16,957 nt of DNA from Solimonas sp040377605 (GTDB lineage: Bacteria > Pseudomonadota > Gammaproteobacteria > Nevskiales > Nevskiaceae), in assembly GCA_040377605.1 (NCBI GenBank), contig JBEIOK010000048.1, forward strand, positions 1 to 16,957, read 5' to 3'. Below the pieces are notes generated by a model. The model was not told the DNA's origin, did not search any database, and worked only from the letters and a program-made list of their open reading frames with translations. The position numbers were made by a program, and so were the translations under genes. Positions 1-7,840 of the stretch are shown here, piece by piece. The first letter of the stretch is position 1. The number at the start of each line of letters is the position of its first letter.

Positions 1-2241
1 GAAGGCATAGCTCAGGTCGAGCAGGCCCAGGAACGGCGTGAACCAGGAGAACGCGATACCGGCCGACTGACGCAGCGTGTCGAACTCGAAATCGCCGGGC
101 TCCGCGTACACGTTGCCGATATCGAAGAAGGCCGCCAGTCGCGTCGAACGGCCATCGCTCTCCATCGGCAGCGGGATGATCAGCTCGGTCTGCGCAGTGG
201 TGCGCAACTTGCCACCGAACGGATTCCCGAACGGGGTATCCAGCGGACCGAGCGAACCGTCACGATACCCACGCACCGTGCGCGGGCCACCCGCAAAGAA
301 GTTCTCGTACGGCGGCACCGACTTGGTGTTGCCATAGCCCTCGACCAGACCGACAGAGCCATTGATCTCGAGGAAGAACTTCCAGAACAGCGGCACATAC
401 TGCTGAGCACGATAGCTGGCGTTGTAGAACTCCAGATCACTGCCAGGCACCGCGACATCCAGGCTCAGCGAGTGCAGCGAGCCGCGGCTGGCGAAGAAGG
501 TGCGGTTGCGCGTGTCGTAGCTGATGCCGGTACGGAACTGGAACGTCGAGAAGTTCGCACCGTTCTCGACGACGAAGCGCAGCACCTCGTCCGAGCTGCT
601 GGCCGCGAACGTCTCCAGCGCGACTTCCTCGACGCCGAAGCCGGCCCGCAGCACGACGTACTCGGACAACGGGATGCCATAGGTCAGGTTGGCGCCCAGG
701 ATGTTGGAGTTGAAGCCCGATGAGAACCGGATGACCGACTCCGACTCGCGGTAGAACGCCGACACCGTCTGGCTGATGCCATCCTCGGTGAAATAAGGAT
801 CGGTCCACGAGAAATTGATCGCGCGCGAGATCACATTGTTCTCGATCGCCAGATCCAGCCGGTTACCTGTCCCCAGAAAATTGGTGTGCGTCAGCTGTCC
901 GGTGACCAGGAAGCCCTGAGCGCCCGAGTAACCAACACCGAACTGCACCGAACCCGGCGGACGCTCCTTGATCTTGAACACGAGATCCACGAGATCGTCG
1001 CTGCCCGGCACCGGTCGCGTATCGACTTCGGCCTCTTCGATGAACGGCAGACGTGCCAGACGCACGCGTGAACGCTCGACCGAGGATTTCGAGAATGGGG
1101 CTGCTTCCAGCTGCCGCATCTCACGACGCAGGGTTTCGTCGTTGGTTCCGGCGTTGCCGGTGAAATTGATCCGGCGCACATAGGTGCGCTTACCCGGCTC
1201 GACGAAATAGTTGATGCTGACCTGCTTGTTCGGCTCGTCGACTTCCGGAATCGGATTGACCTTGGCGAAGGCATAACCGACGTCCGACAGCGCTGCCTCG
1301 ATACGCTCGGCAGACTCCGTCGCCTGCTTGCGCGAAAAAACATCACCGGCACGGGTCGTGGTCAACGCCGACAGGAAGGCTTCGTTCAGAATCGTTTCGC
1401 CGGAGAATCGACGATCCTTGACCTTGTAAATATCGCCCTCGGTCACGTTGACCGTGATGTAGATCGACTCCTTCTCTGGGGTCAGCGCGACCTGCACCGA
1501 ATCGACGCTGAATTTCAGATAGCCACGGTCCTGGTAGTAGGACTGCAGCTTTTCCAGGTCACCGACGAGCTTTTGCTTGGAGTAGCGATCCGTCCGCTGG
1601 AACGGCATCCAGTTTGTCGCCTGCTGCTCGAACTGCTCGCCCAGTTCCTCGTCGCTGAAGACGCTATTGCCCAGGATGTTGATGTCCGTGATCTTGGTGA
1701 CACGGCCCTCCTTGACCTCGATCTTCAGCTTGACGCGATTGTTCGGCTCCTCGGTCACGTCCGTCTTGATCGCGACATCGTAGTAACCGTTGGAGTAGTA
1801 CTGGCGGCGCAGCTCCTGCTCAACCTGATCCAGCAACTCACGCCGGAACAGTTCACCGTCGGCCAGGCCGATATCCTTGAGCGACTTCTTCAGTTCATCG
1901 CCGCCGATCTTCTCGTTGCCTTCGAGCGTGAAGCTGGAGATTGCCGGCCGCTCCTCGACTGCAATGACCAGCGCATTGCCATCGCGCTTGAGCTGCACAT
2001 CCTCGAACAGGCCTGAGGCGTAAAGCGCGCGAATCGCCTGCCGGGAGGTGCCGCTATTGAGCTGATCACCCACCGACAGCGGCAGATAGGTCAGCACCGT
2101 GCCGATTTCGAGGCGCTGCAAGCCTTCGGTGCGAATCTCAGACACCGTGAACGGCTCGAACGCCTGCACTGCGGGGCTCGCCAGCACCAACGCCGAGAGC
2201 GCGGCCGCAATCGCCGTCTTGCGAATCTTGAGTCGTTTCAC
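1..2241 (-). CDS. bamA: BamA, outer-membrane protein assembly factor (C-terminus cut by window start)
   Basis: BamA is the central subunit of the BAM complex and folds and inserts beta-barrel proteins into the outer membrane. The reading frame is open from a GTG at 2241 to base 1, giving 747 codons, and ends in the barrel sequence LDLSYAF. The usual last 20-odd residues, including the final beta strand, lie outside the window. Residues 1-27 are a signal peptide (basic start, Ala/Leu core, cleavage after AVQA). About five POTRA repeats follow to roughly residue 425, then a 16-strand barrel of the Omp85 family. The loop-6 motif TVRGYRDGS is present with its conserved Arg near residue 657; E. 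coli has VRGF, so Tyr replaces Phe. The GTG start lies 19 nt after the rseP stop and has no clear Shine-Dalgarno. An in-frame stop further upstream and the signal peptide support it. It is last of the visible operon. Family assignment is firm; the exact start is less so. Confidence 0.96.
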   Translation of the reverse strand, partial: MKRLKIRKTAIAAALSALVLASPAVQAFEPFTVSEIRTEGLQRLEIGTVLTYLPLSVGDQLNSGTSRQAIRALYASGLFEDVQLKRDGNALVIAVEERPAISSFTLEGNEKIGGDELKKSLKDIGLADGELFRRELLDQVEQELRRQYYSNGYYDVAIKTDVTEEPNNRVKLKIEVKEGRVTKITDINILGNSVFSDEELGEQFEQQATNWMPFQRTDRYSKQKLVGDLEKLQSYYQDRGYLKFSVDSVQVALTPEKESIYITVNVTEGDIYKVKDRRFSGETILNEAFLSALTTTRAGDVFSRKQATESAERIEAALSDVGYAFAKVNPIPEVDEPNKQVSINYFVEPGKRTYVRRINFTGNAGTNDETLRREMRQLEAAPFSKSSVERSRVRLARLPFIEEAEVDTRPVPGSDDLVDLVFKIKERPPGSVQFGVGYSGAQGFLVTGQLTHTNFLGTGNRLDLAIENNVISRAINFSWTDPYFTEDGISQTVSAFYRESESVIRFSSGFNSNILGANLTYGIPLSEYVVLRAGFGVEEVALETFAASSSDEVLRFVVENGANFSTFQFRTGISYDTRNRTFFASRGSLHSLSLDVAVPGSDLEFYNASYRAQQYVPLFWKFFLEINGSVGLVEGYGNTKSVPPYENFFAGGPRTVRGYRDGSLGPLDTPFGNPFGGKLRTTAQTELIIPLPMESDGRSTRLAAFFDIGNVYAEPGDFEFDTLRQSAGIAFSWFTPFLGLLDLSYAF

Positions 2242-2260
2242 CAGTGTTTTTCTAGTCAGG

Positions 2261-3616
2261 TCAATTCAACAGTCGCGCGATGTCGTTGTAGAACGCAAGC
2301 CCCATCAGCATTACCAGCAGCGTCAATCCGACTCGCTGCCCCGCTTCCTGCGCGCGTTCCGACAGCGGCGATCCTTTTGCAGCCTCGATCGCGTAATACA
2401 ACAGGTGTCCCCCGTCCAGCACCGGCACCGGCAACAAATTAAGCACGCCGAGACTGACACTGACGATGGCCATGAAACTCAGGAAGGACACGACGCCGAT
2501 CTGGGCCGAATAGCCCGCAACCTGCGCGATCTGAATCGGACCGCTGACGTTCTTCACCGAGATGTCGCCGGTCACCATGCGTCCCAGCATGCGTATCGTC
2601 AACGACGACATGCGCCAGGTTTGGGTAACCGCCGCCGGCACCGCCTCAAAAGGCCCCAACCGGCTGACAGCGCGCAAATCCTGCCACAAGTCCCCGGGGT
2701 TCGCCACGCTCGCACCGAAGCGGCCGATCGCCTTGTCGCCATCACGGATGCGTCCGACGATCAGCGTCAGTGTCTGTGTCTGACCGTCGCGGTCGACGGC
2801 AACCTTCGCGACCGCACCGGGGTGGGCCCGCAGCCACTGCGTCCACTGTTGCCAGGAGGTGATCGGCGTGCCGTCAAAGGTCAGCAGCAGATCGCCAGCC
2901 TTGAAGCCCGCGGTGTCCGCTGCCTCGCCCGGCACGATCGCGTCGAGGCGCGCCGGAATGGCGGGTTGGTACGGCACCAGGCCCAGATCATCGAACAGGA
3001 ACTCCGGATCGAGACGGATACCTGACAGATCCAGCGCGACATCGCGCGTAGTGCCGTCCGTCTTCTTGACCGTCAGCGACAGGCTGCCGCCATCGAGTGC
3101 GTGATCAATCAACTCGGTCCGCAGCTGCGTCCAGTTGTCGGCACGGCCGCCTTCGACATCCAGAATCTCTTCGCCCGCCAGCAAACCGGCACGGGCGGCG
3201 ACGCTATTCTCAGGCGGCGCCGCCAGGACTGGACGCATGCCTTGCACGCCGACGATGAAGACCATCCAGTACAGCAGGATCGCCAGTCCGAAATTGAAGC
3301 TCGGCCCCGCCGCGACGATCGCCATGCGCCGCCAGACCGATACCTGATTGAAGGCCCGTGCGCGATCCGCCGGCGCCACCGGACCTTCACGCTCGTCGAG
3401 CATCTTGACGTAGCCGCCGAGCGGGATCGCCGAGACCGTCCATTCCACGCCCTCGCGGTCCGTGCGACTCCAGATCGCCTTGCCGAAGCCGATCGAGAAG
3501 CGCAGCACCTTCACGCCGCAGCGACGCGCAACCCAGTAGTGCCCGTATTCGTGGAACGCGACCAGCACCCCGATCGCCACCAGGAATCCGCCGACGGACC
3601 ACAGCAGGTCAAACAC
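2261..3616 (-). CDS. rseP: RseP, inner-membrane site-2 zinc metalloprotease
   Basis: RseP is an intramembrane protease. In the sigma-E envelope stress pathway it cuts the anti-sigma factor RseA after DegS, and it also clears signal-peptide remnants. The start chosen is GTG at 3616. It overlaps the dxr stop by eight bases and has GGAGG at 3627-3623 six bases upstream. This gives 451 residues, close to the 450 of E. coli. An ATG at 3679 would add 21 unrelated residues encoded inside dxr. Zinc-site HEYGH is at residues 22-26 in the first membrane helix. Two PDZ-like regions occupy the middle, including EILDVEGG and DLLLTFDGTPI. The NLLPVPVLDGGHLLYY motif begins at residue 393, with the third zinc ligand Asp at about 401. 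A C-terminal hydrophobic helix ends near the stop. It lies between dxr and bamA, the common gammaproteobacterial arrangement. Confidence 0.97.
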   Translation of the reverse strand: MFDLLWSVGGFLVAIGVLVAFHEYGHYWVARRCGVKVLRFSIGFGKAIWSRTDREGVEWTVSAIPLGGYVKMLDEREGPVAPADRARAFNQVSVWRRMAIVAAGPSFNFGLAILLYWMVFIVGVQGMRPVLAAPPENSVAARAGLLAGEEILDVEGGRADNWTQLRTELIDHALDGGSLSLTVKKTDGTTRDVALDLSGIRLDPEFLFDDLGLVPYQPAIPARLDAIVPGEAADTAGFKAGDLLLTFDGTPITSWQQWTQWLRAHPGAVAKVAVDRDGQTQTLTLIVGRIRDGDKAIGRFGASVANPGDLWQDLRAVSRLGPFEAVPAAVTQTWRMSSLTIRMLGRMVTGDISVKNVSGPIQIAQVAGYSAQIGVVSFLSFMAIVSVSLGVLNLLPVPVLDGGHLLYYAIEAAKGSPLSERAQEAGQRVGLTLLVMLMGLAFYNDIARLLN

Positions 3617-4793
3617 GGAGGGCCTCCGTCGCGCGGTCGCGTGCCCAGGCATCGACGCCGAGAATGGCGTCCAGGTCACCGGCCATCGGCAGGTTGTCGC
3701 GAGCGGCTAGGTTCAAGGTGCTGTCGACCACGCGGGCAATATCCAGAAATCCGAGGGTGCCATCCAGAAACGCTTGGACCGCGATTTCATTCGCGGCGTT
3801 CAATACGGCAGGGGCGGCGCCGCCGGCCACCAACGCCGACCGCGCCAGTCCCAGACATGGGAACCGTCGCAGGTCCGGCGCCTCGAAGCGCATGCGACCC
3901 AAGGCCGCCAGGTCCAACCCGGTCACGCCCGACTCCCACCGCTCCGGCCAGGCCAGCGCGTGCGCGATCGGCACCCGCATATCCGATTGTCCCAGCTGCG
4001 CCAGCATCGAGCCGTCCACGTACTCCACAATCGAGTGGATGGCGCTTTCCGGGTGGATCACGACCTCCAGTTGCGAGTCCTGCAAGGCATAGAGCACCGC
4101 GGCTTCGATGAGTTCCAGGCCCTTGTTCATCATCGTCGCGGAGTCCACCGAGATCTTGGGCCCCATGATCCAGTTGGGATGGCGCACTGCCTGCTGGGGC
4201 GTCACGGCCGCGAGCGACTCGAGCGGCGCGTCTCGAAACGGACCGCCGGACGCCGTCAGGATCAACCGTCGAACGCCTCGCGGCTGCTGGCCGCAGCGGC
4301 TGCCGTCCGGCAGACACTGGAAAATGGCGTTGTGCTCCGAGTCGATCGGAATCAGGGTCGCGCCGTGCCGGGCGGCGGTCTGCATCAGCAGCGCGCCAGC
4401 CATGACCAGCGGCTCCTTGTTGGCCAGGTAGACGCGTTTGCCGGCCCGCACGGCTGCGAGCGTCGGCAGCAGGCCGGCCGCGCCAACGATGGCCGACATC
4501 ACCCCATCGACTTCCGGCAGTGCTGCCAGCTCCGCGACCGCCGGCAAGCCACCGAGCGCCTCCGTCGTGGTCAGTCCGGCAGCCGCCAGCCGCTGTCGCA
4601 GGGCAGGTAAGAGGCTCTCATCGGCAACGGCCGCATACCGGGGCCGAAACTGCACGCACAACGCCGTGAGCGCCTCGACATCGCGGTGGGCCGTCAGCGC
4701 TAGCGTCAACAGCCGTTGTGGATGACGCTGGACCAGATCGAGCGTGTTGCGGCCGATGGTACCGGTCGCGCCGAGAACCACCAGCCTTTGCAT
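3609..4793 (-). CDS. dxr: 1-deoxy-D-xylulose 5-phosphate reductoisomerase (Dxr/IspC)
   Basis: The enzyme converts 1-deoxy-D-xylulose 5-phosphate to 2-C-methyl-D-erythritol 4-phosphate with NADPH, the committed step of the MEP isoprenoid pathway, in the cytoplasm. The protein has 394 residues against 398 in E. coli. The NADPH loop GATGTIG is at residues 8-14. The metal site lies in PIDSEHNAIFQ (Asp151, Glu153), the substrate loop in SGGPFRD (182-188), and the remaining metal and substrate residues in SVDSATMMNKGLELIEA (Asn223, Lys224, Glu227, Glu230). The usual LANKES/ALV segment reads LANKEPLV here, with Pro at residue 128. The ATG overlaps the cdsA stop by one base (TGATG), and GGAG lies five bases upstream. 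It feeds isoprenoid precursors toward the undecaprenyl carrier made by uppS in the same operon. Confidence 0.97.
   Translation of the reverse strand: MQRLVVLGATGTIGRNTLDLVQRHPQRLLTLALTAHRDVEALTALCVQFRPRYAAVADESLLPALRQRLAAAGLTTTEALGGLPAVAELAALPEVDGVMSAIVGAAGLLPTLAAVRAGKRVYLANKEPLVMAGALLMQTAARHGATLIPIDSEHNAIFQCLPDGSRCGQQPRGVRRLILTASGGPFRDAPLESLAAVTPQQAVRHPNWIMGPKISVDSATMMNKGLELIEAAVLYALQDSQLEVVIHPESAIHSIVEYVDGSMLAQLGQSDMRVPIAHALAWPERWESGVTGLDLAALGRMRFEAPDLRRFPCLGLARSALVAGGAAPAVLNAANEIAVQAFLDGTLGFLDIARVVDSTLNLAARDNLPMAGDLDAILGVDAWARDRATEALRV
3623..3627 (-). promoter_or_regulatory. Shine-Dalgarno fixing the rseP GTG start
   Basis: GGAGG on the minus strand lies six bases before GTG 3616, inside the last codons of dxr. 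It selects the 451-residue RseP over the longer ATG-initiated reading. Confidence 0.75.
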
Positions 4794-5617
4794 CAGAGCT
4801 CCAGCGCCAGCAGGCCCAGCACCATCACCGGAGCTGCCGCCAGAATGCTGTCGACGCGGTCGAGAATGCCGCCATGACCGGGCAGCAGGCGGCCACTGTC
4901 CTTGATGCCGACCATGCGCTTGAACATCGATTCCTCAAGGTCCCCGATGATCGACAGGACCGCCACCAGCAGCGACAGACCGAGCAGCCAGAAAATGCCG
5001 GCGCCGCTGACGGAGAACGCATAGACGCCGCCGGTCAAGGTCCAGGCGGCACACAGCAACAGCCCGCCGACGGCCCCTTCCACGGTCTTGCCCGGCGAGA
5101 TGCCGGGCGCCAGCTTGTGACGCCCGAAATTGCGGCCAGCCAGATAGGCCCCGGTGTCGGCCGCAAACACCAGGAACAACAGGAACAATAGCTTGTAGAC
5201 GCCATCGGCCATCGCGTGCAGCGTCGCCAGCGCCATCAGCGTCGACACGATCTGCAGCAGGCCCAGCCCGCCCAGCAGGACCGCACCCGGCGGGCGTTTC
5301 TGCAGGTTCTCGGGAAATCCGCGGAACAGCAGCGGCACCAGCGCCCACCACAGCGATGCCGCGATCAGCAGCAGCGGCAACCAGCGCTCGCGCTGCGGCG
5401 CCCACCACGCCAGCGCCAGCAACCCCACCGTGGCGCCGAGGTAGGCCCCGCGCTTGGCGGTCTGACCGTTCCAGCGCATCAGGCCGGTCCACTCCCAGGC
5501 GATCAGCACCCCTGCGACCGACAGCGCCGCGTACAACCAGGCGCTGGGCGCGAACCACACCAGCGCCAGCAGCAGCGGCAGCAGGACCAGCGCAGTCACG
5601 ACACGTTGAATCAGCAT
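4793..5617 (-). CDS. cdsA: Phosphatidate cytidylyltransferase (CDP-diacylglycerol synthase)
   Basis: CdsA makes CDP-diacylglycerol from phosphatidic acid and CTP in the inner membrane, the precursor of all the phospholipids. The start chosen is ATG at 5617 (MLIQRVVTALVLLPLL), which matches the family N-terminus and gives 274 residues; E. coli CdsA has 285. An upstream ATG at 5728 would add 37 residues inside uppS and is unlikely. The protein is almost all membrane helices. The C-terminal CDP-alcohol family signature is clear: KRMVGIKDSGRLLPGHGGIL followed by DRVDS, with SPGKTVEG earlier. The start follows the uppS stop by 10 nt, and GAGGG overlapping that stop can serve as ribosome binding site. 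The stop overlaps the dxr start by one base, which suggests translational coupling. Confidence 0.96.
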   Translation of the reverse strand: MLIQRVVTALVLLPLLLALVWFAPSAWLYAALSVAGVLIAWEWTGLMRWNGQTAKRGAYLGATVGLLALAWWAPQRERWLPLLLIAASLWWALVPLLFRGFPENLQKRPPGAVLLGGLGLLQIVSTLMALATLHAMADGVYKLLFLLFLVFAADTGAYLAGRNFGRHKLAPGISPGKTVEGAVGGLLLCAAWTLTGGVYAFSVSGAGIFWLLGLSLLVAVLSIIGDLEESMFKRMVGIKDSGRLLPGHGGILDRVDSILAAAPVMVLGLLALEL

Positions 5618-5627
5618 GGCAGGGCCC

Positions 5628-6347
5628 TCAGGCGGCCTCGGGGACACGGCCGAAACGGCGCTCACGACTCGCGAACCAGGCCAGCGCCGCCTGGAAGTGC
5701 TCGCCGCCGAAGTCCGGCCAGAGGACATCGCTGAAATACAGCTCGGTGTAGGCCAGCTGCCAGAGCATGAAATTACTGATGCGGCGCTCGCCGCCGGTGC
5801 GGATCAGCAGATCCACCGGTGGCAGGCCCGCGGTGGACAGCTCACCTTCCAGGCCCTGCGCGGTAATGGCCTGCCCGCTGGCCGCCAGCCGTTGCGCGGC
5901 CTGTACCAGATCCCATTGGCCTGCGTAACCCACCGCAATCACCAGCGTGAACTGGGCGTCCGGCGCGGTCAGCGCCTCGGCCCGCTGCATCTCGGCACGC
6001 AGCTCTGGCGGAAAGTTGCCATGGTCCCCGATGAAGCGCAGGCGAATGCGGTTCTTCACCAGCGTCTTGGACTCCCGCGCGAGGGTGGAGGCGAACAGCT
6101 GCATCAGCAGCTTGACCTCCAGCTCAGGCCGCTGCCAGTTTTCCTGCGAAAACGCGAACAGGGTAAGCGTCTCGATGCCGGTGTCGCCCGCAGCCCGAAT
6201 CACGGATCGGACCGCCTTGACCCCGGCCCGATGCCCGGCCGAACGCGGCTTGTTCAGGCGCGTGGCCCAGCGACCGTTGCCGTCCATGATGATGGCAACG
6301 TGGCGCGGCGCCGATACGGGCGGAATGGAATCTCGGGCGACGGTCAT
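5628..6347 (-). CDS. uppS: Undecaprenyl diphosphate synthase (cis-prenyltransferase)
   Basis: UppS adds eight isopentenyl units in cis to farnesyl diphosphate, making the C55 carrier used for peptidoglycan and O-antigen. The start chosen is ATG at 6347, which gives 239 residues and 14 residues before RHVAIIMDGNGRW; E. coli has 18 there. A GTG at 6416 overlapping the frr stop would add 23 Gly/Pro-rich residues over a hairpin region and is less likely, although AAGGA lies upstream of it. Catalytic Asp is residue 22 in IIMDGNGRW. FAFSQENWQRP (65-74) and LIRTGGERRISNF (181-193) bind substrate, and DVLWPDF (207-213) is also family-typical. The conserved NYGGRW-like segment reads GYAGQW at 140-145, a local deviation. 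No obvious Shine-Dalgarno precedes 6347. Confidence 0.95.
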   Translation of the reverse strand: MTVARDSIPPVSAPRHVAIIMDGNGRWATRLNKPRSAGHRAGVKAVRSVIRAAGDTGIETLTLFAFSQENWQRPELEVKLLMQLFASTLARESKTLVKNRIRLRFIGDHGNFPPELRAEMQRAEALTAPDAQFTLVIAVGYAGQWDLVQAAQRLAASGQAITAQGLEGELSTAGLPPVDLLIRTGGERRISNFMLWQLAYTELYFSDVLWPDFGGEHFQAALAWFASRERRFGRVPEAA

Positions 6348-6364
6348 GTCGACGATGCTGGACG

Positions 6365-6406
6365 CTTTCGCGGCGAAAGGGAAAGACCGGGGCGGCGGGC
6401 CGCCCC
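6365..6406 (-). repeat. Two adjacent inverted repeats in frr-uppS gap
   Basis: The first, GGGGCGGCGGGCCGCCCC at 6389-6406, is a GC-only palindrome (seven base pairs with a four-base loop). The second, CTTTCG/CGAAAG at 6365-6370 and 6374-6379, has a three-base loop. They fill most of the 65 nt between the frr stop and the chosen uppS ATG. Their position favours a non-coding intercistronic element and argues against the longer uppS start at 6416. There is only a weak pyrimidine run between them (CTTTCCCTTTC on the minus strand). Confidence 0.5.
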
Positions 6407-6412
6407 GCCCGC

Positions 6413-6970
6413 TCACATCGACAGCAGTTCCTTTTCCTTGGCGGCCGCGGTTTCATCAACCTTGGCCACGAACTGGTCGGTCAGCTTCTGGATCTCGGCC
6501 TCGCCGCGCTTGACCTCGTCGGCGCTGATCTGCTTGTTCTTCTCCAGATCCTTGATCGCCTGATTGGCATCACGGCGCACGTTGCGGATCGCGATCCTGG
6601 CCGTTTCGGCCTCGCCCTTGACGACCTTGGCCAAGTCCTTGCGGCGCTGCTCGGTCAGCGGCGGCATGACGATGCGGATGATCTGGCCCGCCGTATTCGG
6701 ATTGAGGCCAAGATCGGAAGTCATGATCGCCTTCTCGATAGCCGCCACCATGGCCTTGTCCCACGCCTGGATGCTGATGGTACGGGCATCCTCGACCGTG
6801 ACCTGCGCGGCCTGCGAGATCGGCACTTCCGAACCGTAATAGTCGACGCGAACATGATCGAGCAGTGCGGCGTTGGCACGGCCGGTCCGCAGCTTCATCA
6901 GCTCCGCCTTGAGCACCTCCACGCATTTCTGCATGCGGGTCGTGGCGTCGTTCTTGATGGCATTCAACAT
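6413..6970 (-). CDS. frr: Ribosome recycling factor
   Basis: RRF splits post-termination ribosomes together with EF-G, in the cytoplasm. The protein is 185 residues, the same length as in E. coli, and aligns throughout. Recognisable parts are the first helix of domain I (MQKCVEVLKAELMKLRTGRAN), the hinge and domain II (VDYYGSEVPISQAAQVTVED), AIEKAIMTSDLGLNPNTAG, and the C-terminal helical region with PPLTEQRRKDLAKVVKGEAE and RNVRRDAN. GGGGAG lies about eight bases before the ATG and fixes the start. It follows pyrH by 40 nt. Downstream, a 65-nt gap with two hairpins separates it from uppS. Confidence 0.98.
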   Translation of the reverse strand: MLNAIKNDATTRMQKCVEVLKAELMKLRTGRANAALLDHVRVDYYGSEVPISQAAQVTVEDARTISIQAWDKAMVAAIEKAIMTSDLGLNPNTAGQIIRIVMPPLTEQRRKDLAKVVKGEAETARIAIRNVRRDANQAIKDLEKNKQISADEVKRGEAEIQKLTDQFVAKVDETAAAKEKELLSM

Positions 6971-7010
6971 CGTTCAGGCTCCCCGGCGCCTCGATCGCGC
7001 CTGTCTGTTT

Positions 7011-7736
7011 TCAGCGGTACACGCGCGTGCCGATCGTCTCGTCGCCCATGACGATTTTCATCAGGGCCCCCGCACGATCCATGTCATACACGCGCAGCTT
7101 CATGGCATGGTCCCGGCACAGCACCATCGCGGTCTGGTCCATCACCCCGAGCCGCTTGGCCAGCGCTTCGTCGTAGGTCAGCTCGTCATACTTCCTGGCC
7201 GACGGGTCCTTCTTGGGATCCGCGGTGTAGATACCGTCGACCTTCGTCGCCTTGAGCATCAGATCGGCGTTGATCTCCACCGCGCGCAGCGCGGCAGCAG
7301 AGTCGGTGGTGAAGAATGGATTGCCGGTCCCGGCGGAAAAGATAACGACACGCCCCTTCTCCAGGTGGCGCATCGCGCGACGGCGGATGTAGTCCTCACA
7401 GACTTCATTGATGCGGATCGCCGACTGCACCCGCGCAGACAGGCCGACGCGTTCGATCCAGTCCTGGATCGCCAGCGCATTGATCACCGTGGCGAGCATG
7501 CCCATCTGGTCGCCGGTGACACGGTCCATGCCGGCCTTGGCCAGACCCTCCCCACGGAAGATATTGCCGGCACCCACCACCAGCGCCACCTGCACGCCGG
7601 CATCGACGATGCCCTTGATCTCCTGCGCCAGACCGCTCATCACTGCTGGCGAGATGCCGAAGCCCTGATCGCCCATCAGGGCTTCGCCGGAGAGCTTCAG
7701 CAGGATACGTCGGTAGGCCGGTGCGGTGGTGGTCAT
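7011..7736 (-). CDS. pyrH: UMP kinase (uridylate kinase)
   Basis: PyrH phosphorylates UMP to UDP with ATP, the entry to all UTP and CTP synthesis. It is a cytoplasmic hexameric enzyme of the amino-acid kinase fold. The protein is 241 residues, the same length as in E. coli. It has KLSGEALMG near the N-terminus (phosphate binding), VVGAGNIFRGEGLAKAGMDR, DQMGMLATVINALA, GTGNPFFTTDSAAALRA and KATKVDGIYTADPKK, all family-typical. The ATG is supported by this N-terminal match (RRILLKLSGEAL). However, no Shine-Dalgarno is visible; the five bases directly before the ATG are CCTCC, which resembles the anti-Shine-Dalgarno. A 104-nt gap containing a perfect hairpin separates it from tsf upstream. frr follows by 40 nt. 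Confidence 0.98.
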   Translation of the reverse strand: MTTTAPAYRRILLKLSGEALMGDQGFGISPAVMSGLAQEIKGIVDAGVQVALVVGAGNIFRGEGLAKAGMDRVTGDQMGMLATVINALAIQDWIERVGLSARVQSAIRINEVCEDYIRRRAMRHLEKGRVVIFSAGTGNPFFTTDSAAALRAVEINADLMLKATKVDGIYTADPKKDPSARKYDELTYDEALAKRLGVMDQTAMVLCRDHAMKLRVYDMDRAGALMKIVMGDETIGTRVYR

Positions 7737-7783
7737 GGAGGTCTGCGCTGGGGAGCCGGGGGCAGGTTTCCTTTACTTAAGCG

Positions 7784-7805
7784 AAGGCCCCGTTACCGGG
7801 GCCTT
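7784..7805 (-). terminator. GNRA-capped hairpin in tsf-pyrH gap
   Basis: On the minus strand AAGGCCCCG and CGGGGCCTT form a perfect 9-bp stem closed by GUAA, a GNRA tetraloop. On the other strand the loop would be UUAC, so the stem looks selected as minus-strand RNA. It lies 35 bases after the tsf stop. The downstream bases (CGCTTAAGTAAAGG) have no U run, so it is an imperfect intrinsic terminator or an RNA processing or stability element that may reduce read-through into pyrH. Confidence 0.6.
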
Positions 7806-7840
7806 GCGGGTACCACAGATGGCGCAAAGTCTAGCGCAGA

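Noticed and set aside
2099..4111. Two long plus-strand open frames opposite rseP and dxr
   Set aside because: Low-complexity Arg/Pro/His-rich translations without motifs, opposite unambiguous genes.
6348..6416. Longer UppS from GTG at 6416 overlapping the frr stop
   Set aside because: It adds 23 Gly/Pro/Arg residues not seen in the family and encodes through two hairpins. ATG 6347 gives the expected N-terminal length, although its ribosome binding site is weak.
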